DNA of 37,683 nt from Flavobacterium sp. KMS (GTDB lineage Bacteria; Bacteroidota; Bacteroidia; Flavobacteriales; Flavobacteriaceae), in contig NZ_JSYP01000035.1 of assembly GCF_000813005.1 (NCBI RefSeq), positions 1-37,683 on the forward strand, written 5' to 3'. The first letter of the stretch is position 1, and each line of letters starts with the position of its first letter. The translations under genes and the position numbers were made by a program. Below, piece by piece: positions 32,609-37,683 of this stretch. Under the pieces are notes generated by a model that worked only from the letters and a program-made list of their open reading frames with translations, ran no database searches and had not been told where the DNA came from.

Positions 32609-33739
32609 TTACAGTCTTTGGCTCATATTCTTAACCATCATTTCTTTCCATGGCATAAAATCTCCTGCTAAGATATGTTTTCTAGCCTCACGAACCAACC
32701 ACATATAAAAACCAAGATTATGAATCGTAGCGATTTGTTTACCTAGATACTCATTAGCAGCAAACAAATGTCGCAAATATGCTTTAGTATATTCAGTATC
32801 TACAAATGTAATTCCCATCTCATCAATTGGAGAGAAATCAGCTTCCCATTTTTTATTTTTAATATTGATTGACCCATTTGCAGTAAACAACATTCCGTTT
32901 CTTGCATTACGAGTAGGCATAACACAATCAAACATATCAACACCCAAAGCAATATTTTCCAAGATATTAATTGGCGTACCAACACCCATTAAATAACGAG
33001 GCTTATCTTCTGGCAAAATTTCACAAACAATTTCAGTCATAGCATACATTTCTTCAGCTGGTTCACCTACCGATAATCCACCTATAGCATTACCTTGCTG
33101 ACCTGCATTAGCAATATATTCAGCCGACTGGCGACGTAAATCCTTATAAGTACTACCTTGAACAATAGGAAAAAACGTTTGCTCATATCCATATTTAAAA
33201 GGCACTTTATCCAGATGATTAATACAACGATCCAACCAACGGTGAGTCATATGCATCGAACGCTGCGCATAACGGTAATCACAAGGATACGGTGTACACT
33301 CATCAAAAGCCATAATAATATCTGCCCCAATAGTACGCTGAATTTCCATTACATTCTCAGGAGTAAAGAAATGATAAGATCCATCAATATGAGATTTAAA
33401 CTTTACACCTTCCTCTTTAATTTTTCTGTTTGCAGACAATGAATACACTTGATATCCACCAGAATCTGTCAATATATTTCTATCCCAGTTCATAAACTTA
33501 TGCAATCCACCAGCTTTTTCAAGAATTTCAGTTTGTGGGCGTAAATACAAATGATATGTATTTCCAAGAATAATGTCAGGGTTAATATCGTTTTTCAACT
33601 CCCTTTGATGTACACCTTTAACAGATGCAACAGTACCAACAGGCATAAAAATAGGAGTTTCAATAACTCCATGATCAGTAGTAATACTTCCCGCTCTCGC
33701 TTTCGATTGCAGATCTTTTTGTAATAAATCAAACTTCAT
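32609..33739 (-). CDS. tgt: tRNA-guanine (queuine) transglycosylase
   Basis: 376 residues from ATG 33739 (a GTG at 33745 is possible). It exchanges guanine 34 for preQ1 in GUN-anticodon tRNAs. Marks: TPIFMPVGTVASVKGV, the nucleophile and base-binding region in ILTDSGGYQVYSL, DIIMAFDECTPYP, GGLSVGEP and GVDMFDCVMPTRNARNG with the catalytic Asp. The C-terminal zinc-site Cys positions are not typical: TEYTKAYLRHLF keeps the His, but the Cys trio usual in E. coli Tgt is absent or altered. A TATCTTTG box lies at 33759-33766 on the minus strand. Confidence 0.95.
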   Translation of the reverse strand: MKFDLLQKDLQSKARAGSITTDHGVIETPIFMPVGTVASVKGVHQRELKNDINPDIILGNTYHLYLRPQTEILEKAGGLHKFMNWDRNILTDSGGYQVYSLSANRKIKEEGVKFKSHIDGSYHFFTPENVMEIQRTIGADIIMAFDECTPYPCDYRYAQRSMHMTHRWLDRCINHLDKVPFKYGYEQTFFPIVQGSTYKDLRRQSAEYIANAGQQGNAIGGLSVGEPAEEMYAMTEIVCEILPEDKPRYLMGVGTPINILENIALGVDMFDCVMPTRNARNGMLFTANGSINIKNKKWEADFSPIDEMGITFVDTEYTKAYLRHLFAANEYLGKQIATIHNLGFYMWLVREARKHILAGDFMPWKEMMVKNMSQRL

Positions 33740-33830
33740 ATACACGTTTTTCAGTCGGCAAAGATAGGCTAATTTGAAAATTAGATAATTAGATAAATCA
33801 AAAAATTAAAGATGTTTTATGAATTAATTT

Positions 33831-33916
33831 GGGCATGTCCCTTCGGGTCGGGCTATTCGCTATATCTTTTGTTCCATTTCATTACACAAAAGGATGCCGC
33901 TACTATCCCTCATGCA
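33831..33916 (+). repeat. Dispersed structured repeat, copy 2
   Basis: It has GGGCATGTCCCTTCGGGTC with a CCC-TTC-GGG mini-hairpin, then CGGGCTATTCGCTATATC, then CTTTTGT/ACAAAAG arms of 7 bp, then GGATGCCGCTACTATCCC. The order matches copy 1 (639-714, opposite strand) with a different loop and stem. I recall comparable sequences as intergenic repeats in Flavobacterium. No protein-coding support. Confidence 0.6.
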
Positions 33917-33967
33917 AAAAAAATCCACTAAATTTGGATATAAAATATCGAAAATAACATTGACCTA

Positions 33968-34828
33968 ATGAATTTATCACAAAAACTAGGATACCCAGAG
34001 AACAGTAAGTTATTAATCATACATGCCGATGATGCAGGATTATCCCATTCAGAAAACAGAGCAACAATACAAGCACTACAAAACGGAATGATTAATTCTT
34101 ATAGTATTATGATACCTTGTCCATGGTTTTACGAAATGGCAAACTTTGCCAAAAACAATCCACAATTTGATAACGGAATTCATTTAACACTTACCTGCGA
34201 GTGGGAGAACTATAAATTTGGTCCAATATTACCCATTAATGAAGTACCATCATTAGTAGATAAAAATGGCAATTTCCATAAAACCAGAGTAGACTTTATA
34301 AATAATGCAAAACCAGAAGAAGTAAAAAAAGAACTTCGAGCTCAAATTGAGAAAGCATTACGTTTTGGATTAAAACCCACCCATCTCGATTCGCATATGT
34401 GCAGTATTGGTGTATGTCCCGAGTTTTTAGAAATATACAAAGCTCTAGGAAAAGAATACAACTTACCCGTTTTCATCAATAAACAATTTGTAGAATCGAT
34501 AAGCTTATCCAACGAAAAGTATAACTATGAGAACACCCTTGTAGCCGACAATCTTCTAATTGGAAATTTTACTAACTTCGAAAAAGGTGAACTTAAAAAA
34601 TCTTACGAGAAAGCTTTAGATAATATAAACCCAGGTTTCAACGTTTTCTTGCTGCACCCAGCATTCGATGATAATGAAATGCAAGGCATTACAAAAAACC
34701 ATCCTAACTTTGGTTCTGAGTGGAGACAAATAGACTTTGACTATTTCACAAGTAACGAATGCAAACAAAAATTAAAAGAGAACAACATACGATTAATCAC
34801 CTGGAGAGAAATTCAGAAAATTAGATAA
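33968..34828 (+). CDS. ChbG/YdjC-type carbohydrate deacetylase
   Basis: 286 residues with the YdjC fold. Metal and catalytic signs: LLIIHADDAGLSHSENRA (Asp pair), GIHLTLTCEW (His), and KPTHLDSHMCSIGVCPEFLE (second metal His). These enzymes remove acetyl from chitooligosaccharides or similar sugars; the substrate here is unknown. No signal peptide, so it acts in the cytoplasm. It stands alone between AT-rich repeats on both sides, without a clear promoter box. Confidence 0.88.
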   Translation: MNLSQKLGYPENSKLLIIHADDAGLSHSENRATIQALQNGMINSYSIMIPCPWFYEMANFAKNNPQFDNGIHLTLTCEWENYKFGPILPINEVPSLVDKNGNFHKTRVDFINNAKPEEVKKELRAQIEKALRFGLKPTHLDSHMCSIGVCPEFLEIYKALGKEYNLPVFINKQFVESISLSNEKYNYENTLVADNLLIGNFTNFEKGELKKSYEKALDNINPGFNVFLLHPAFDDNEMQGITKNHPNFGSEWRQIDFDYFTSNECKQKLKENNIRLITWREIQKIR

Positions 34829-34909
34829 ATATGCCAATTAAAAATAAAGAAACAAAAGATTAACACTTCTTAGTAGCTACAATTTTAGATAATTATAGAT
34901 TTCAGAGCC

Positions 34910-34955
34910 TTAAATCAAATTATCTAATCGTCAAATTATCCAATAATCTAAATGC
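34910..34955. repeat. AT-rich TTATCTAAT-type intergenic repeat
   Basis: CAAATTATCTAATCG is followed by CAAATTATCCAATAATC. A similar inverted piece (AAAATTAGATAATTAGATAA) lies at 33775-33796. The two lie on opposite sides of the YdjC-type gene. Low complexity makes the relation uncertain. Confidence 0.4.
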
Positions 34956-34975
34956 TACATTTCCTTTAAAATCAT

Positions 34976-35006
34976 TTGTCTTACGGCAAAATAAAAATTA
35001 CTTTTG
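34976..35006 (+). promoter_or_regulatory. Transketolase promoter
   Basis: TTG (34976-34978), a 20-bp spacer, and TACTTTTG (34999-35006): a perfect Bacteroidota promoter, 25 bp before the ATG of the transketolase N-terminal gene. Confidence 0.85.
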
Positions 35007-35031
35007 CAACAGTTTAACTTTTACACATAAA

Positions 35032-35880
35032 ATGAAGCCTAACACACAACAATTAAGCGATTTAACTATCCAAGTAAGAAGAGATATTCTTCGAATGGTA
35101 CATGCTGTCAACTCAGGTCACCCAGGTGGCTCACTAGGTTGTACTGAATTTTTGGTGTCTTTATACCAAAATATTATGGACCGCAAAGAAGGTTTTGATA
35201 TGGACGGAATCGGAGAAGATCTTTTCTTCCTTTCAAATGGTCATATTTCTCCAGTATTTTATAGCGTTCTAGCAAGAAGCGGTTACTTTCCAGTTTCAGA
35301 ATTAGCAACTTTTAGATTGCTTAACTCTCGTTTACAAGGACACCCTACAACTCACGAAGGATTGCCAGGAGTTCGTATTGCTTCAGGTTCATTAGGACAA
35401 GGATTATCTGTAGGAATTGGAGCTGCACAAGCTAAAAAACTAAACAAAGACAACCATATTGTATACACATTACATGGAGATGGAGAATTACAAGAAGGAC
35501 AAAACTGGGAAGCTATCATGTATGCTTCTGCTAAAAAAATAGACAACCTAATTGCAACTATCGATCTTAACGGAAAACAAATTGACGGAACTACAGACGA
35601 AGTTTTAGCAATGGGAAGCATTCGTGCTAAATTTGAAGCTTTTGATTGGGATGTTATAGATATCAAAGAAGGAAACAATATCGATGCTATATTAGCAGGT
35701 ATGGCAGATGCAAAATCAAGAACTGGAAAAGGAAAACCAGTTTGTATTTTACTACATACTGAAATGGGTAACGGTGTAGATTTTATGATGCATACACATG
35801 CTTGGCATGGTAAAGCACCTAACAACGACCAATTAGCTAATGCATTAGCTCAAAACATTTCAACCTTAGCAGATTATTAA
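35032..35880 (+). CDS. Transketolase, N-terminal (TPP-binding) subunit
   Basis: 282 residues. It binds thiamine diphosphate: HAVNSGHPGGSLGCTEFLVS at the start, LQGHPTTHEG and GSLGQGLSVGIGAAQAKKLN, then GDGELQEGQNWEAIMYAS and the metal site DLNGKQIDGT. Together with the C-terminal subunit it interconverts pentose-phosphate sugars by two-carbon transfer. Split transketolase is usual in flavobacteria and archaea. The C-terminal gene follows after 73 bp. Confidence 0.95.
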   Translation: MKPNTQQLSDLTIQVRRDILRMVHAVNSGHPGGSLGCTEFLVSLYQNIMDRKEGFDMDGIGEDLFFLSNGHISPVFYSVLARSGYFPVSELATFRLLNSRLQGHPTTHEGLPGVRIASGSLGQGLSVGIGAAQAKKLNKDNHIVYTLHGDGELQEGQNWEAIMYASAKKIDNLIATIDLNGKQIDGTTDEVLAMGSIRAKFEAFDWDVIDIKEGNNIDAILAGMADAKSRTGKGKPVCILLHTEMGNGVDFMMHTHAWHGKAPNNDQLANALAQNISTLADY

Positions 35881-35953
35881 AAAAGCATTATACTTTTCAT
35901 AATAAGCTTTATGCCTATTATTTACAAAGTATACTACTTATAGCAACAAAAAA

Positions 35954-36907
35954 ATGAAAAAATATACAAATACAGGAAGTAAAGATACTCGTTCAGGTTT
36001 TGGAGCGGGAATGACTGAATTAGGTCAGAAAAACGAAAATGTTGTTGCATTATGCGCTGATTTAATTGGTTCATTAAAATTTGATGATTTCAAAAAAAAT
36101 CACCCAGAACGTTTTTTCCAAATCGGAATTGCTGAAGCAAACATGATTGGAATCGCAGCAGGTTTAACAATTGGAGGTAAAATTCCTTTTACAGGAACTT
36201 TTGCTAACTTTTCTACAGGAAGAGTTTATGACCAAATCCGTCAATCTGTAGCTTACTCAGATAAAAACGTAAAAATTTGTGCATCTCACGCAGGTTTAAC
36301 ACTTGGAGAAGATGGAGCAACACACCAAATATTAGAAGATATTGGTTTAATGAAAATGCTACCAGGAATGACAGTAATCAACACTTGTGATTACAATCAA
36401 ACTAAAGCAGCTACACTAGCATTAGCAGATCACCATGGACCAGCTTATTTACGTTTCGGACGTCCAGTTGTACCTAACTTTACACCTGCAGATGAGCCAT
36501 TCGTAATTGGAAAAGCAATTTTATTAAACGAAGGTACTGATGTAACTATTGTTGCTACAGGACATTTAGTTTGGGAAGCACTTATTGCTGCAGAAGCATT
36601 AGAAGCAAAAGGAATCTCTGCCGAAGTAATCAATATCCACACAATCAAACCACTTGACGAAGAAGCTATATTAAAATCTTTAACAAAAACAAAATGTATT
36701 GTTACAGCTGAAGAGCACAATATACTTGGAGGTCTTGGAGAAAGCGTTTCTAGAGTATTAGCATTAAACAATCCAGCTCCACAAGAGTTCGTAGCTGTTA
36801 ATGATAGTTTCGGAGAATCTGGTACTCCAGAGCAATTGATGGAAAAATATAAGCTAAACAATCAAGCAATTGTTGAAGCTGTAGAAAGAGTTATTAAAAG
36901 AAAATAA
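35954..36907 (+). CDS. Transketolase, C-terminal subunit
   Basis: 317 residues with the pyrimidine-binding domain (TGSKDTRSGFGAGMTELGQK, catalytic Glu in QIGIAEANMIGIAAGL) and the C-terminal domain (TIVATGHLVWEALIAAEALE, AEEHNILGGLGESVSRVL). It completes the active site of the 35032-35880 protein. The genes share a promoter, and a strong terminator follows this one. Confidence 0.95.
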   Translation: MKKYTNTGSKDTRSGFGAGMTELGQKNENVVALCADLIGSLKFDDFKKNHPERFFQIGIAEANMIGIAAGLTIGGKIPFTGTFANFSTGRVYDQIRQSVAYSDKNVKICASHAGLTLGEDGATHQILEDIGLMKMLPGMTVINTCDYNQTKAATLALADHHGPAYLRFGRPVVPNFTPADEPFVIGKAILLNEGTDVTIVATGHLVWEALIAAEALEAKGISAEVINIHTIKPLDEEAILKSLTKTKCIVTAEEHNILGGLGESVSRVLALNNPAPQEFVAVNDSFGESGTPEQLMEKYKLNNQAIVEAVERVIKRK

Positions 36908-36930
36908 TTCTTTTACATACTATAAAATTA

Positions 36931-36960
36931 AAAACCTGCTCAATCGAGCAGGTTTTTTTT
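36931..36960 (+). terminator. Terminator of the transketolase operon
   Basis: AAAACCTGCTC (36931-36941) pairs with GAGCAGGTTTT (36946-36956) around a 4-base loop, then T8. Confidence 0.92.
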
Positions 36961-37228
36961 ATACCCGGACACAAAATAACACTTCATTATATACATCTTA
37001 AAACACTTTTATTGTTTAGTCATGTTAGAACATTACTCACAAATGATTCCGCTCCATAAACATGTTGAAATTATACCGCGAAGCTTCACAAAGTTTACAC
37101 AGAGTCTCACAAAGATTTTTTACTTGTAAAACTTAAGATAGTTTATTTCAAAGTCGCTGTGACGCAAAGCTGTTTTTAGCATAAATAATACTTCCGGTTT
37201 TAACAGCAAAGGCAGGAAAGAGAAAAAA

Positions 37229-37274
37229 CACAAAGGTTCACAAAGCTATTGATTAAACTTTACGAACCTTTGCG
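37229..37274. repeat. 46-bp palindromic repeat, copy 1
   Basis: Outer arms CACAAAGGTTC and GAACCTTTGCG pair, inner arms ACAAAG and CTTTA-type extend the stem, with a TATTGATTAA loop. It is 40/46 identical to the copy at 37416-37461. Confidence 0.7.
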
Positions 37275-37415
37275 CTCATTTTTCGGGTAAAACAACTACA
37301 GTCTTGTCACCCTGAAGAACGAAGGGTCTCCATTAGATACTAACAACAAAGCTTTTTTTAGATTATTGAGCTACTAATTGATCCATTTTAACCGCAGAGT
37401 AATGAAATAGAAAAA

Positions 37416-37461
37416 CGCAAAGGTCCACAAAACTATTTATTAAACTTTGCGAACCTTTGTG
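37416..37461. repeat. 46-bp palindromic repeat, copy 2
   Basis: Same layout as copy 1: CGCAAAGGTCC arm, TATTTATTAA loop, and TTTGCGAACCTTTGTG arm. Six differences from copy 1; several of them preserve or exchange pairing. Confidence 0.7.
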
Positions 37462-37518
37462 TTTTCTTTTGCGCTTTTTGCGAAACAACTTTTCACAAAA
37501 TCCCAAAAAAGTAAAGCC

Positions 37519-37553
37519 AAAAAAAAATCCTCATCAATTACTTGATGAGGATT
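37519..37553 (-). terminator. rRNA operon terminator
   Basis: On the minus strand AATCCTCATCAA pairs with TTGATGAGGATT (37526-37537 with 37542-37553, 4-base loop), followed by a run of T. It comes 9 bp after the 5S 3' end, as expected for an rrn operon. Confidence 0.88.
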
Positions 37554-37561
37554 CTAAAGAA

Positions 37562-37666
37562 AGGCGACGACATACTCTCCCACATAACTGCAGTACCATC
37601 TGCGCAGGCGGGCTTAACTACTCTGTTCGGGATGGGAAGAGGTGAGCCCCGCCGCAATAACCACCT
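37562..37666 (-). rRNA. rrf: 5S ribosomal RNA
   Basis: On the minus strand the sequence runs AGGTGGTTATTGCGGCGGGG, then CTCACCTCTTCCCATCCCGA, ACAGAGTAGTTAAGCCCGCC, and ends TATGTCGTCGCCT. This is a full-length Bacteroidota 5S rRNA. The ends AGGTGGT and GTCGCCT form helix I. Ends are set by that pairing and may be off by a few bases. The upstream 23S gene should lie just beyond the right edge. Confidence 0.95.
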
Positions 37667-37683
37667 TAAGGTCGTTGTTACTT

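Larger units (their letters stand above)
36961..37525. other. Repeat-rich intergenic region before the rRNA operon end
   Basis: No gene is supported. The region has several CACAAAG/GCAAAGG-type pieces, two 46-bp palindromic copies (listed separately) and a TGTCACCCTGAAGAACGAAG segment near 37304 that resembles a dispersed Bacteroidota repeat. Confidence 0.55.

Noticed and set aside
37457..37645. 62-codon plus-strand frame across the rRNA end
   Set aside because: It runs through the terminator and most of the 5S gene in antisense and has no protein-like features.

Overview
The window looks like a chromosomal segment of a flavobacterium (Bacteroidota, probably Flavobacterium or a close relative). 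The DNA is AT-rich and has no Shine-Dalgarno-type leaders. Its promoters follow the Bacteroidota pattern TTG-N19-21-TAnnTTTG. It encodes a T9SS sorting domain and SprB-type repeats, and its housekeeping proteins (ThrS, IF-3, L35, L20, DnaB, AccA, Tgt, split transketolase) have a flavobacterial character. It seems to lie between two rRNA operons on the minus strand: the left edge (1-273) carries tandem rRNA-type promoters firing leftwards, and the right edge holds a 5S rRNA (37562-37666) with its terminator.

Layout. 761-4173: thrS-infC-rpmI-rplT translation operon; infC has no canonical start codon, and a rigid hairpin before rplT may be an L20 operator. 4227-6847 (minus): a sulfatase and a propeller-like protein, neither with a signal peptide. 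7186-11716: a signalling locus with a TPR sensor kinase, its response regulator, a small lipoprotein and three flanking genes of unknown function. 11813-15184: a six-gene operon (Cys-rich small protein, DUF4236, Excalibur domain, TerB-like, coiled-coil membrane protein, vWA-like lipoprotein). 15274-16786: a lipoprotein, a small secreted Cys protein and a secreted DNase I-fold nuclease. 16790-21194 (minus): a protein usually labelled asparagine synthetase B, a NarL-type response regulator, a histidine kinase, a polytopic membrane protein and a small acidic protein. 21527-27723: a tail-collar protein, a ligand-binding-fold protein, a formyltransferase, a SprB-repeat T9SS adhesin and a Tat-signal protein. 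27823-36907: dnaB, accA, an EamA exporter, an LptF/G permease, tgt, a YdjC-type deacetylase and the two transketolase halves. 36908-37561: repeats and the rRNA terminator.

The most unusual signal is regulatory. Three promoters around the first kinase/regulator pair (one leftward at 8219-8263, two rightward at 11087-11131 and 11485-11529) carry the same 16-bp CGG-N4-CCG-type inverted repeat, each ending exactly 21 bp before a TAnnTTTG box and each lacking a -33 TTG. Around the second pair, two promoters (18111-18162 and 21448-21499) share a different motif with an identical 44-bp offset to the -7 box and an identical 28-bp offset to the ATG. A third, less perfect copy lies upstream of the sulfatase (7081-7103). 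I infer two local, activator-dependent two-component regulons. The second may join the sulfatase/propeller operon and the tail-collar/binding-protein/formyltransferase operon into one uncharacterised system of exported-type folds that lack signal peptides. Functional statements beyond family assignment are inference; no database search was possible.
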